Origin: an uncultured Eubacteriales bacterium
GTDB lineage: Bacteria > Bacillota > Clostridia > Oscillospirales > CAG-272
Assembly (NCBI GenBank): GCA_934433485.1
Contig: CAKRZR010000009.1
Location: forward strand, 18,932 to 82,931
DNA length: 64,000 nt
Reading direction: 5' to 3'
Shown here: piece by piece, positions 24,247 to 33,472 of the stretch
Position numbering within the stretch: position 1 is the first letter of the stretch
How the letters are laid out: each line of letters starts with the position of its first letter
Translations under genes and position numbers: made by a program
The notes under the pieces: model-generated
The model's database searches: none
Seen by the model: only the letters and a program-made list of their open reading frames with translations
What the model was told of the DNA's origin: nothing

Positions 24247-25608
24247 ATGAATATGAAATACACCATGCGTATCGCCGCCATGCTTCTGCTGTCGCTCCTT
24301 ACTGCCTGTACCGCGCGCCATCCGAATGTACGAGAGATCCCGGAGACGGCGGACACGTATTACGCGTATCAAGACGGACTTGCCGATTGGCTGACACCCG
24401 AGGAAAACTACATATACGACAGCGACGGCGATTCCTCCGACGGGATTGTAAGGATCGGCTGGCAGGAGGAGTTCGGTGGAAAACTGTTTTTTTCGCTGTC
24501 CCGACTCTCCATAAACGCGCACAAATCCAATCTTCTGACCTACGTCGATCTCACGTCCGGAGAAGGAGAGAAGCACTACGCCTGTCCCGATCCGCAATGC
24601 ACGCATACCAGGGAGGAGGGCTGTCCCTACCTTGATCTGTACGCGCTGACGCCCAAGACCGACACGGCGTTCTTCGCACTGCGGCATAATCTGCGCGAGG
24701 AGACCGGAAACAACCACAGCGTGATTTGTGAGGTCGATCTCGCCGGACAGACGATCACGGAGGTTTATAACGCCAGCACCATTTGCGCGGACGAGGACGT
24801 GGACACGGATTACATCGATAACTGCTTCCTCTACGACAGCACACTCTATTTCACGGATACATTCCGGTTCGCGGTATGGAACGACGGGGAAAAGCATATC
24901 ACAAACGAACGGACATGGCTCCTCGGTATGGATATTTACACGCACAAGGTCACGGTTCTCTCCGACGATTTCGGGGAAAATATCTGCTGTTTTTTCAGAA
25001 GTGACGAACGGGCTTTCTGTATCGATACCGCGGCGAATATTCTATATGGCGTGGATCTATCCACAGATGAAACGATTCCGGTGCTCCAATATCCGGCGGG
25101 CTATATGCTCTACTCTCCCTACTGCGACACACAAACGGATACGCTCTATGTGCTGGTTACGCATGGAGATCTGCATCAGGCAGGCGCCGCTGTACAGAAC
25201 ACGGACAGGTATCGCTGCACCCTTTACGCCATCGACGCGGATTTCCGGTGCCGGGAAGTGCCGATGCCGACCACGCTCCTTCTCGATTTTCAGCTCACAA
25301 ACGAATACATCTACTACAGCACGTATGATCCCGTGAATTACCGCACAAAGGAATATCCCGGAGACGTCATCGACGTGAGCGGCAACAGGTTATATCGCGT
25401 GAAGCGGACGGACACCACGTCCCCGGAGGTCGCGTTTGACGGCCATGGACAGCTCTTTTTCGGAGAATATCGTGTGACGGGCGATCATCTCTATACGGAA
25501 TTGTACGATTTGCGCGTAAGCGGCGGCGTTCGGGAGTTTTATAAGACCGGTTCGGTGATGCGGATCGATATGCGAAACCGGACGATCCGATGGTTCAATC
25601 TGGATTGA
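24247..25608 (+). CDS. Lipoprotein of unknown function
   Basis: This is a 453-residue lipoprotein with lipobox SLLTAC and lipidated Cys about residue 21. The body looks like repeated beta-strands, as in a propeller, but no family was recognised with certainty. A cluster YACPDPQCTHTREEGCPYL (about 115-133) has three cysteines and a His, a pattern I associate with a recurring clostridial lipoprotein group; it could bind metal or form disulfides. The gene lies 40 bases before the sialidase-like gene on the same strand, so co-transcription and a role in glycan handling are possible. Confidence 0.7.
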   Translation: MNMKYTMRIAAMLLLSLLTACTARHPNVREIPETADTYYAYQDGLADWLTPEENYIYDSDGDSSDGIVRIGWQEEFGGKLFFSLSRLSINAHKSNLLTYVDLTSGEGEKHYACPDPQCTHTREEGCPYLDLYALTPKTDTAFFALRHNLREETGNNHSVICEVDLAGQTITEVYNASTICADEDVDTDYIDNCFLYDSTLYFTDTFRFAVWNDGEKHITNERTWLLGMDIYTHKVTVLSDDFGENICCFFRSDERAFCIDTAANILYGVDLSTDETIPVLQYPAGYMLYSPYCDTQTDTLYVLVTHGDLHQAGAAVQNTDRYRCTLYAIDADFRCREVPMPTTLLLDFQLTNEYIYYSTYDPVNYRTKEYPGDVIDVSGNRLYRVKRTDTTSPEVAFDGHGQLFFGEYRVTGDHLYTELYDLRVSGGVREFYKTGSVMRIDMRNRTIRWFNLD

Positions 25609-25648
25609 CATAATACACAAATCAAACATATATGGAAGGAGACAATAT

Positions 25649-27040
25649 ATGCAAGGCGTTACGACATGGAGTTTCCACCCCTATAAGCCGCTTCTGTTTG
25701 ATACGGGTGCCATTTATATCTGCCGTGTGTATCCGGGAAAAGCGAAAATTGCATTCGACTGGCTGCCTATCGACGGTGTGACGGAGTATACCGTATTCTG
25801 GCAGATCCGGGACAGCGGCGACAGCTGGGAATCCGCGACCGTATCCGGCACCTCGTTCGCGCGGGAAGGACTGGCGGATGAAACGGATTACGCGTTTTAT
25901 GTGACTGTCGGTGCGAAAAAGAGTCGTGTGCGGCTGGCGAGAACGGGATTTGTGCCGGGGGATGTGGTTGTGAACTATCTCCATCCGGACGATCCGGCAT
26001 ACAGCTTTTCCGGGCAGTATCTGTGCAGCCCGTCTCTGGTGCGCCATCCGGACGGGTATCTGCTCGCGTCCATGGACGTATTCAAGAGCGGTGCGCCGCA
26101 GGATCTCACACTGATTTTCCGCTCGGACGATAACGGTGCGACATGGCAGTATGTATCCGAGCTGTTCCCGTGCTTCTGGGGAAAGATGTTCATCCACAAG
26201 GGTGATCTCTACATGATCGCGAACAGCACGGAATACGGCGACATGCTCATCGGCAGATCCACGGACGGCGGCAAGACGTTCGGTATGCCGACGGTGCTTC
26301 TGCGCGGTTCCAATGGATTCCGGGAAAAAGGCGTGCACCGCAACCCGGAAAATGTCATGCGCTACGCCGGACGGTTGTGGAACACGCTTGAATGGGGCAG
26401 CTGGGCATCCGGCACCCACGCGACGATGGTGGCGTCCATTGACGAAAACGCCGACCTGCTGGACGCCGCGAACTGGCGCTTTACGCCGCCGGTACCATAC
26501 GATCCACAGTGGGAGGGCACGGCAAAGGGGCATTCCGCCGGCAATATCGAGGGTACGCTCGTCGTCACGCCGCAGGGAGCGCTTTGGAACGTTCTCCGTT
26601 ACCAGATTGGCGGCTGCGATCCGTCCTACGGTTTGGCACTGGTGATGCAGCCGGATCCCCATGACCCGGACGCGCCGGAGCGGTTTGTGAAAACGATCCG
26701 TTTCCCGGGCAACCACTCAAAATTTGAGATCACCTACGATGAGAAAAGCGGCTATTACGTCTCGCTTGTGTCGTATCTCTGCGATAGTCACCCGGACGGT
26801 CGAAACTGGCTCGCGCTGATCGCCTCCAGGGATCTGGAGCATTGGGAAAAGATCGAGGACATCTTCGACTACCGCGACACGCCGGTGCAGGAGATCGGGT
26901 TCCAGTATATTGCGTATCTCATCGAGGGAGACGACATTCTCCTTCTCTCCCGCACCGCCTTCAATCAAGCCGCCAACTTCCATGACGCGAACTACAGCGT
27001 TTTCCACCGCGTCCGCAATTTCCGTCGCAATCTGCCATAA
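25649..27040 (+). CDS. Sialidase-superfamily (BNR/Asp-box) protein
   Basis: This 463-residue protein has no signal peptide. An N-terminal fibronectin III-like domain (IAFDWLPIDGVTEYTVFWQI, about 34-53) precedes a beta-propeller. Two Asp boxes are visible, SDDNGATW (about 159-166) and STDGGKTF. The full Arg triad of true sialidases is not obvious, so it may act on another glycan. ATG 25649 follows AAGGAGA. It forms a likely two-gene unit with the lipoprotein upstream and ends at a bidirectional terminator. Confidence 0.78.
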   Translation: MQGVTTWSFHPYKPLLFDTGAIYICRVYPGKAKIAFDWLPIDGVTEYTVFWQIRDSGDSWESATVSGTSFAREGLADETDYAFYVTVGAKKSRVRLARTGFVPGDVVVNYLHPDDPAYSFSGQYLCSPSLVRHPDGYLLASMDVFKSGAPQDLTLIFRSDDNGATWQYVSELFPCFWGKMFIHKGDLYMIANSTEYGDMLIGRSTDGGKTFGMPTVLLRGSNGFREKGVHRNPENVMRYAGRLWNTLEWGSWASGTHATMVASIDENADLLDAANWRFTPPVPYDPQWEGTAKGHSAGNIEGTLVVTPQGALWNVLRYQIGGCDPSYGLALVMQPDPHDPDAPERFVKTIRFPGNHSKFEITYDEKSGYYVSLVSYLCDSHPDGRNWLALIASRDLEHWEKIEDIFDYRDTPVQEIGFQYIAYLIEGDDILLLSRTAFNQAANFHDANYSVFHRVRNFRRNLP

Positions 27041-27046
27041 AACGAA

Positions 27047-27086
27047 AACGGGATCCTGCCTATGATACATCAGACGAGGTCCCGTT
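27047..27086. terminator. Bidirectional terminator
   Basis: AACGGGATCCT (27047-27057) pairs with AGGTCCCGTT (27077-27086) with one bulge, between convergent genes. Confidence 0.7.
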
Positions 27087-27094
27087 CTATATCG

Positions 27095-29368
27095 TTATTT
27101 ATGCCGCTCCGCCATGTAGATCGATGCGCGCGAATCTATGATTCCGGCAAGCTCCTCCGGTGTGTGTGGCACATCGCTGAAAAACTCATCGGTTACGATG
27201 GCATACAGCGGCGAATCCTTCGGCAGTACCGCGTCCACGGCGTTGAGAAAATCGATGCAGCGGCGGGCATATGTTTCGTCGAGCTTGCAGCAGGGAGCGT
27301 CGGATTCCGGCAGCGCGTCGTCATCGAAAAACCGACACTTTCCGTCCGCATATACGAGCGTTTGTCCCTCATACAAAGCCATGTCCGCGTATACATCTTC
27401 TTCTGTGAAACTATAGACCACGCCATATTTGCGGAGACTCTTATATGCTGCGAAATAGTGGTTCAGAAAACCGATAGCGGCTTCCTTATGTGCGCTGCCG
27501 TCCGGGATCGCGAAATACACACCGGAACGGCAATCTATGTAGAGCTTTCTTGCCGCGTTCGGATATCCGACAGCCACGGCTTCACCGCCCATTTGCAGCG
27601 AAAGGGACGCGTAAAGGCGGAGATTGCCGCAGTCCTCCTGCACCAGCCGCAAAGAACCGTCGCGCAGCCTGGCATAGATTTCGTCCAGCTGTGCACCGGC
27701 AAGGGGGGCTGTGTCGTATGCGCACAGGTCGTCCAGCAAATCAACGTACGCCGGCGCGGCAAAGCTGCATGTGCCGTTCTCCGCATCCACAAAATCACGC
27801 AGTGTAGATGCCAGCACGTCGTTTTGGATCGCAATGGCACCGTATCGCCAGAAACGCGCGTCCTTTGGCAATGCGTCTATGGCGGCAAAGGTCTCCTCCG
27901 CTGTCATGGGTCCGTCGAAGTACGCAGGCAGTCCGAAATACGTAGTACAGCTCGGCGAGAGCGGGAAAACATATTGCTTGCCATCCTCCGTTTGATATGG
28001 CTTTTGGACATAGCCGAGCAGTGTGTCGTATGGGAAGATGGGATCGTTTTGCATGAGCGGCTGCAGATCGGTGAAAATTCCGTTGTTCTGGTAGGTATAC
28101 AGCGTCGGATCCTCGCCGTCCGCCGTGGAGAAAAGAACGATATCGGGAATGTGCCCCGCGGCGATCTCCGCCTGAAAGAGCGTGTCGCGCGATTCCTCCG
28201 GGTACATCGTAAAATCCGTGACCACGATCCGGTAGTCGGTGCTCTGCTTATTGAACGCCTGGATCGCCTGACGAATGATCTGGGAATTGTAGTCGTCGGT
28301 GGACAGCGTCGCCAGCGAAAGCACCGTGCGTGATTGCAGGTCCTCCTCCGATACACGCGTCAAAAGCAGCAGTTCTTTCGTGTCGTCTCCGACATATACA
28401 ATGCTGAGCAGATCGGCGTTTGCAACACAGAGCTGCGCGATGGCGGATGGATCGAGGTCAGAGTTGAGCCAGTTCGCGACCTCCTCTGCTGTACAGGTCA
28501 GTCGCTCATTCTCGTCCGCGGCAAACGCAAGACCCCAAAGCCCGGTTTTGGTCGCCGCAAACAGATCGTAGGCGGTATCGCCCGAGAAAAAAGAAACCGC
28601 GCTGCCATAGGAGCCAATCCCACTGCCGGATGCGATGTACGCGGGAATCTCTACCTCGTCTCCCAACGTACCATCCGAGACCTCCAGCCTGCGGAAATGG
28701 TTCTGTCCGCCAAACTCATACAGGAGAAACACGCCATATTCCGTTGCGGCAAGGGCGAGCGGATCATCGAGTGAATCCTGTACCCAGAGAAGCGTACCGC
28801 TCTTGTCTATGGCGCATACACCCTTGTTCGTCAGCACATAGAGGTTCTTTGCTGTATCGCAGACGATTTGCAGAACCGAGAACTCGGAATCCACCGGAGC
28901 GCTTCCGGTTTTGTCTATGCGCAGTGTATGGTGAAATGTGTCCGGCAGATCGATCACGCCGACCACCGCGCCGTCCACGGTACAAGTGAGCCGGTACATA
29001 TCATCTATGGTACATACAACACTGTCCAATTTCCATTCGCGAAGGGCAGAAGCAGCGTCGTCCACAGCTGTGATCGTGACATTTTCCTCATCAAAGGAGA
29101 TGCGCTTGCGGTTCAGATCCGTATAATAACTGGCGCTCAATCCGGGCTGTGCCTCGTCCGTGTACAGAATGTCAGCCAGAAACTGCCCGTCGCGGTACAC
29201 CGGCGCGTCGACGATGCCATAGTGTGCCGGAAGCTCGATAGAGGTTGTGCGGAACACACCGGTTAAGGTGTCGTGTAAGAGGGAAGCTTCCTCTTCTTTG
29301 CCGCAGCCTGTGCACATGCCAAACAGTACAATACACATAAGAATCCATAGAAATCGCTGCTTGCTCAT
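27095..29368 (-). CDS. Large solute-binding-type lipoprotein with N-terminal propeller-like domain
   Basis: This is a 757-residue lipoprotein with lipobox MCTGC and mature start CGKEEEA. Roughly residues 60-370 look like a beta-propeller sensor (DKSGTLLWVQDSLDDPLALA). From about 380 onward the sequence reads as a family 1 solute-binding domain: STDDYNSQIIRQAIQAFNKQ, AGHIPDIVLFST and YVFPLSPSCTTYFGLP. ATG 29368 follows AAGGAG, and a consensus promoter lies at 29399-29427. This two-domain arrangement is unusual next to ordinary 450-500-residue binding proteins. No permease gene is nearby. Confidence 0.8.
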   Translation of the reverse strand: MSKQRFLWILMCIVLFGMCTGCGKEEEASLLHDTLTGVFRTTSIELPAHYGIVDAPVYRDGQFLADILYTDEAQPGLSASYYTDLNRKRISFDEENVTITAVDDAASALREWKLDSVVCTIDDMYRLTCTVDGAVVGVIDLPDTFHHTLRIDKTGSAPVDSEFSVLQIVCDTAKNLYVLTNKGVCAIDKSGTLLWVQDSLDDPLALAATEYGVFLLYEFGGQNHFRRLEVSDGTLGDEVEIPAYIASGSGIGSYGSAVSFFSGDTAYDLFAATKTGLWGLAFAADENERLTCTAEEVANWLNSDLDPSAIAQLCVANADLLSIVYVGDDTKELLLLTRVSEEDLQSRTVLSLATLSTDDYNSQIIRQAIQAFNKQSTDYRIVVTDFTMYPEESRDTLFQAEIAAGHIPDIVLFSTADGEDPTLYTYQNNGIFTDLQPLMQNDPIFPYDTLLGYVQKPYQTEDGKQYVFPLSPSCTTYFGLPAYFDGPMTAEETFAAIDALPKDARFWRYGAIAIQNDVLASTLRDFVDAENGTCSFAAPAYVDLLDDLCAYDTAPLAGAQLDEIYARLRDGSLRLVQEDCGNLRLYASLSLQMGGEAVAVGYPNAARKLYIDCRSGVYFAIPDGSAHKEAAIGFLNHYFAAYKSLRKYGVVYSFTEEDVYADMALYEGQTLVYADGKCRFFDDDALPESDAPCCKLDETYARRCIDFLNAVDAVLPKDSPLYAIVTDEFFSDVPHTPEELAGIIDSRASIYMAERHK

Positions 29369-29398
29369 AAAAAACTCCTTGTGCCTTTGGGTAACATC

Positions 29399-29427
29399 AG
29401 TATACCATGCATAAATGCGTTTGTCAA
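29399..29427 (-). promoter_or_regulatory. Promoter of the 27095-29368 lipoprotein gene
   Basis: TTGACA (29422-29427) and TATACT (29399-29404) on the minus strand, spacer 17 bp, extended -10 TGG. Confidence 0.8.
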
Positions 29428-29472
29428 TACATACATTCGTACCCGCATTGGGAAAAGGAGATTTTTTGCTTT

Positions 29473-30180
29473 TTAACCTTCCAGCGCCACATCAAAATCC
29501 GTGATCAGTTCCTCCGCCACCGGGGCAATGGAGGTCAGGTATGATACAACGGCAGTGGAATTCTTCATGAAGATGTTTTGTACGATCTTATCCGAGAGAG
29601 AACCGCTCCAGAGTACGATACCCGGATCGAAAAAAAGATTGTCAACATAGTGTCGAGCATATTCGCGGAACCAGTATCCCGGCTGTATTTCGATTTAAGC
29701 AGCACTTCCTTATACTGTGGCACAATGTCCGTGTAGGTCAGCCGTGTAATTTCCTCCAATAGGATTCCAATGTTGTTAAAACGCTCTGTGGATAGTGTGC
29801 GCGGTAACCCGCAGACAGTCGCACCATATGTAGAAGCATAATAGCGGCTCTGTGCTGCATCCCGTTTGGGAAGAGGCAGGATCCCGAAATCGTCCTCCAT
29901 TTCACGCAGCTGCTCGATCGTATGCGGCATTCCCTGTACATGGAAAAGTGCCTGTCCGTTCTCAAAGAGTCCCTCCGGTGTGATGTCGTACACTAAAGAC
30001 GCAGTGTTGAAGAAAAGATTCGGGTATCGGGCGTTGTCGGCGACGATCTTCTCCATGTATCCGACCGCTTCTTCATCCGCAGCCAACGTAAAGGCGTATT
30101 TGCCGTTCGTGTCGGAGGAAATATATCGGATCCCCGCGCCGCCGAGCAGCGTATTGTACACTGGGAGAGGTACCATATAC
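29473..30180 (-). pseudogene. 3' fragment of a solute-binding protein gene
   Basis: The minus strand encodes only the C-terminal half of a family 1 binding protein: TLLGGAGIRYISSDTNGKYA, DDFGILPLPKRDAAQSRYYA and LLKSKYSRDTGSANMLDTML. A one-base deletion near the T-run at about 29630 shifts the frame. In the next frame the protein continues FFDPGIVLWSGSLSDKIVQN and ends VALEG-stop at 29473-29475. The N-terminal half, signal peptide and promoter are missing; the 5' end is joined to an AraC fragment. Clearly non-functional. Confidence 0.85.
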
Positions 30181-30728
30181 TTTCCGGAACACACGTGAAA
30201 AATACAGTGGATCTGCAAAACCGGATCGTTCCGCGATTTCGGTAATGGACAGGCGCGGCGGCGGCGAGCGAAGCAGGGATTCCGCGTTGCGCAGTCGTAC
30301 ATTCCGGAGATATTGCGCCGTCGTTGCACCGGTTGCGTTCTGGAAGATCCGCCTGATGTAATTCTGGGAATAGGCACAGGCGCAGATCGCATCGGAAGCG
30401 GTGTAATCCGGATCGGTAAAATTGTCCATAATGGAGCGGATCACCATGCGTACCTGAACGTCTTCCGTAAGAGGCGTTTGAAGCGATACCTCCAGCCTAT
30501 CGTACACACAAAGAAGCAAATGGCGTATGTGGATGCCGCGGTCGGACGGTTTTCGACGAAGGTGCGGTAGATCATCTGGAAAAGGGCGGTGTACTCTCTC
30601 TCTGGTGTGTCCGATGTGATGATGCAGCCAGAGGGATGGACGGCGGCAGCACCAAACGGAAAATCAGGATCAAGCACGCAGATGTCCTCAAAAAATGGAT
30701 TCGTGGATATGTCATATGGAAAAAACAC
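30166..30728 (-). pseudogene. AraC-family regulator fragment, frameshifted and truncated
   Basis: The AraC C-terminal DNA-binding domain is readable (YSQNYIRRIFQNATGATTAQ and ITEIAERSGFADPLYFSRVF, then RKVYGTSPS), preceded in another frame by part of the sensor domain (FFEDICVLDPDFPFG and FQMIYRTFVENRP). A frameshift lies near 30490, the N-terminal sensor is missing, and the 3' end runs into the solute-binding protein fragment at about 30165-30180, where GTATATGGTACC could belong to either gene. This suggests a deletion joined an AraC gene to a solute-binding protein gene, as in the intact pair at 15003/16039. Confidence 0.82.
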
Positions 30729-30787
30729 ATAAATTACTGCCTATATCCAAAAGGGTCCGATTTTCAAAAAAAATACCGCGAAACCCA

Positions 30788-30816
30788 TTGACAAATGCAC
30801 TCGCATGGTGTATAAT
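30788..30816 (+). promoter_or_regulatory. Promoter of cysK-mnmA-rrf2
   Basis: Perfect TTGACA (30788-30793) and TATAAT (30811-30816) with 17-bp spacing, 47 bp before cysK. Confidence 0.92.
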
Positions 30817-30826
30817 ACTACCAACC

Positions 30827-30842
30827 TACCATAAAAGTGGTA
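30827..30842 (+). promoter_or_regulatory. Operator candidate for the Rrf2 regulator
   Basis: TACCA-TAAAAG-TGGTA is an inverted repeat 10 bases downstream of the -10 box, overlapping the expected transcription start region. The third gene of the operon encodes an Rrf2 repressor, so autoregulation through this site is a reasonable inference. Confidence 0.5.
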
Positions 30843-30862
30843 TAAAAATAGGAGAGAATCAT

Positions 30863-31795
30863 ATGGCACGTATTTATTCTTCCGCAGATCAGCTCATCGG
30901 CGGCACGCCGCTTCTGGAGCTCACACACATCGAAAAAGCACTCGGACTGGAAGCAAAAATTCTGGCAAAGCTCGAATATTTCAATCCGGCAGGATCGGTC
31001 AAGGATCGGATTGCGAAGGCAATGATCGAGGACGCAGAGGCGAGAGGACTCCTGAAAGAGGGCTCCGTTATTATCGAGCCGACCTCCGGCAACACCGGTA
31101 TCGGACTGGCGTCTGTCGCGGCGGCGAGAGGGTACCGCATCATCATCGTCATGCCGGAAACAATGTCCGTCGAGCGGCGGCAGATCATGAAAGCATACGG
31201 TGCGGAGCTGGTGCTGACGGAGGGTGCTGCCGGCATGAAAGGTGCGATTGCCAAGGCAAACGAGCTGGCAGACGAGATTCCGAATAGCTTCATCCCGGGA
31301 CAGTTCGTCAATCCGGCAAACCCGAAGGCGCATTTCGAGCATACCGGTCCCGAAATCTGGGACGATACGGATGGCAAGGTCGATATCTTCGTGGCAGGCG
31401 TCGGTACCGGCGGCACGATCACCGGCATCGGACAGTATCTGAAGTCGAAGAACCCAGAAGTCAGAATTGTCGCAGTTGAGCCTAAGAGCTCCGCGGTACT
31501 GTCGACCGGTAAAGCGGGACCGCATAAGATTCAGGGCATCGGTGCGGGCTTTGTTCCGGATGTGCTCGACACCAAGATTTACGACGAGATCATTCCGGTG
31601 GAAAATGATGACGCGTTTGCGACCGGGAAGCTCATCGGCAAGCGCGAGGGCGTGCTCGTCGGGATTTCCTCGGGCGCCGCGACATGGGCAGCGGTCGAGC
31701 TGGCAAAGCGTCCGGAGAACAAGGGAAAGACCATCGTGGTGCTGCTGCCGGATACCGGTGACCGCTATCTGTCCACGCCGCTCTTTGCCGACTGA
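30863..31795 (+). CDS. cysK: Cysteine synthase A (O-acetylserine sulfhydrylase)
   Basis: This 310-residue PLP enzyme makes cysteine from O-acetylserine and sulfide. The PLP lysine is Lys47 in NPAGSVKDRI. The substrate loop PTSGNTGIGLA, the phosphate-binding GVGTGGTITG and the C-terminal ISSGAATWAA are all normal. ATG 30863 follows GGAGAG; a longer upstream frame crosses the promoter. mnmA starts 7 bases after its stop and rrf2 follows, linking cysteine supply to tRNA thiolation under one sulfur-responsive regulator. Confidence 0.96.
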   Translation: MARIYSSADQLIGGTPLLELTHIEKALGLEAKILAKLEYFNPAGSVKDRIAKAMIEDAEARGLLKEGSVIIEPTSGNTGIGLASVAAARGYRIIIVMPETMSVERRQIMKAYGAELVLTEGAAGMKGAIAKANELADEIPNSFIPGQFVNPANPKAHFEHTGPEIWDDTDGKVDIFVAGVGTGGTITGIGQYLKSKNPEVRIVAVEPKSSAVLSTGKAGPHKIQGIGAGFVPDVLDTKIYDEIIPVENDDAFATGKLIGKREGVLVGISSGAATWAAVELAKRPENKGKTIVVLLPDTGDRYLSTPLFAD

Positions 31796-31802
31796 TCGCG
31801 CT

Positions 31803-32909
31803 GTGTGTATCGAACATTTACCGCACGGCAAACGGATTTTGGTGGCGATGTCCGGCGGTGTGGATTCCTCGGTGACGGCAAAGCTGCTCTGTGACGCGGG
31901 AAACGAGTGCATCGGCTGCACCATGAAGCTGTACCGCAACGAGGACGCCGGGATCGCCGCCGGACATACATGCTGTTCCCTCGACGATGTGGAGGATGCG
32001 CGGCGCGTGGCGTATCATCTTGGAATGCCGTACTATGTGTTCAATTTCGCGGACGATTTTGCCGCGCGCGTGATCGATCCGTTTGTCGCGGCATATCGGT
32101 CCGGCAGAACGCCGAATCCGTGCATCGCATGCAACCGGTACATGAAGTTCGACAAGCTCTATACGCGTGCGCAAATGCTGGGCTGCGACTATATAGCGAC
32201 AGGGCATTACGCGCGTGTTGCCTGTGAAAACGGCAGATACCGGCTGAAAAAGGCGCTGGATCCCGCAAAAGACCAGAGCTATGTGCTCTACGGTATGACG
32301 GAGGAACAGCTATCCCATACGCTTTTCCCGCTCGGTGGACTGACTAAGCAGACGACCCGAAAAATCGCGGCAGACAGCGGGCTTGATTGTGCCGAAAAAC
32401 CGGACAGTCAGGATATATGCTTCGTGCCGGACGGCGATTATGCCCGTGTGATCGAAGCGCGGACGGGAGAACATGCGGTGCCCGGTGATTTTGTCGATAC
32501 CTGCGGCAGAAAAATCGGAACACACCGCGGGATTTTCCATTACACCATCGGACAGCGGTGCGGTTTTGGGATTCCGGCTGCAGAACGGCTATATGTCTGT
32601 CGGATCGATCCAGAGACGAACACCGTAACCCTTGGCGAGGAATCAGCGCTGTATGCAGAGAGTGCCTATCTCGAGCAGTGCCACTGGATCGATGGGGAAA
32701 TACCGCGCGAACCTGTACATTGCGCGGTGCGGATCCGGTACCATCAGCCGGAGCAGGGCGCTGTCGTTGAGATGACGGACGATACGCAAGCGCGTATCCG
32801 ATTCGATCATCCGCAGCGTGCCGTGACACCGGGGCAGGCGGCTGTGTTTTACATGGGCGACACCGTGCTCGGCGGAGGCGTACTGACTATGGAAACCGGC
32901 AATGCGTGA
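31803..32909 (+). CDS. mnmA: tRNA-specific 2-thiouridylase MnmA
   Basis: This 368-residue enzyme thiolates U34 of Glu, Gln and Lys tRNAs using sulfur from a cysteine desulfurase. The PP-loop is AMSGGVDSSV, the first catalytic Cys lies in TPNPCIACNRYMKF, then GHYARV, and the second Cys in SQDICFVPDGDY. The start is taken as GTG 31803, 7 bases after cysK, giving a short lead into KRILVAMSGG. No good ribosome binding site precedes it, so translational coupling is likely. ATG 31848 would cut into the PP-loop. Confidence 0.94.
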   Translation: MCIEHLPHGKRILVAMSGGVDSSVTAKLLCDAGNECIGCTMKLYRNEDAGIAAGHTCCSLDDVEDARRVAYHLGMPYYVFNFADDFAARVIDPFVAAYRSGRTPNPCIACNRYMKFDKLYTRAQMLGCDYIATGHYARVACENGRYRLKKALDPAKDQSYVLYGMTEEQLSHTLFPLGGLTKQTTRKIAADSGLDCAEKPDSQDICFVPDGDYARVIEARTGEHAVPGDFVDTCGRKIGTHRGIFHYTIGQRCGFGIPAAERLYVCRIDPETNTVTLGEESALYAESAYLEQCHWIDGEIPREPVHCAVRIRYHQPEQGAVVEMTDDTQARIRFDHPQRAVTPGQAAVFYMGDTVLGGGVLTMETGNA

Positions 32910-32926
32910 TAAGGAGGAGAAGAGCA

Positions 32927-33352
32927 ATGATCTCAACCCGCGGTCGATATGCCATCCGACTGCTTGCGGATTTGGCAGAACACAATTCCGGCGCGTATAT
33001 ACCTCTGAAAGAAATTGCGGACAGGCAGGAGATTTCGCAGAAATATATTGAGAAATTCATCCCGACACTGACCAAAGCAGGGCTCATTGAGGGACAGCAT
33101 GGCAAAGGTGGGGGCTACAGATTGACACGTGCACCGGAAAAGTACACGATTCTGGAGATTCTGCGGCTGACGGAGGTCGATTTGGCGCCGGTTGCCTGTC
33201 TTGCCGAAAACGCGGAGCCATGTGCACGCGCTGCCGAATGTCGGACGCTGCCGATGTGGAAACGCTATAACGAGCTGACCGGGCAGTTTTTCGCCGGAGT
33301 CACGCTGGCAGACCTGCTCCATGAATCAGGTGGCAACGAATATGTGATTTGA
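32927..33352 (+). CDS. Rrf2-family transcriptional regulator with IscR-like cysteines
   Basis: This 141-residue winged-helix protein opens MISTRGRYAIRLLADLAEH and has LKEIADRQEISQKYIEKFI as its recognition region, then GQHGKGGGYRLTR. Three cysteines in VACLAENAEPC and ARAAEC (spacing C-x7-C-x5-C) fit an Fe-S-binding, IscR-like sensor; CymR-type Rrf2 proteins lack them. ATG 32927 follows AAGGAGGA. As the last gene of the cysK-mnmA operon it probably senses Fe-S or cysteine status and binds the palindrome at 30827-30842. No iscS or iscU gene is in the window. Confidence 0.9.
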   Translation: MISTRGRYAIRLLADLAEHNSGAYIPLKEIADRQEISQKYIEKFIPTLTKAGLIEGQHGKGGGYRLTRAPEKYTILEILRLTEVDLAPVACLAENAEPCARAAECRTLPMWKRYNELTGQFFAGVTLADLLHESGGNEYVI

Positions 33353-33355
33353 CGC

Positions 33356-33390
33356 AAAAAGGACCCGTATCCAAACGAGTCCTTTTCTTT
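33356..33390. terminator. Bidirectional terminator
   Basis: AAAAAGGAC (33356-33364) pairs with GTCCTTTT (33379-33386) after rrf2, facing the convergent CBM9-like gene. Confidence 0.8.
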
Positions 33391-33472
33391 GCCATTCTTG
33401 CGTATCCTACAGGCACAGGAAACAAGACCATCCTATAGAATGTGCGAATCGGGTATGTATTTGTCGTTTTGC

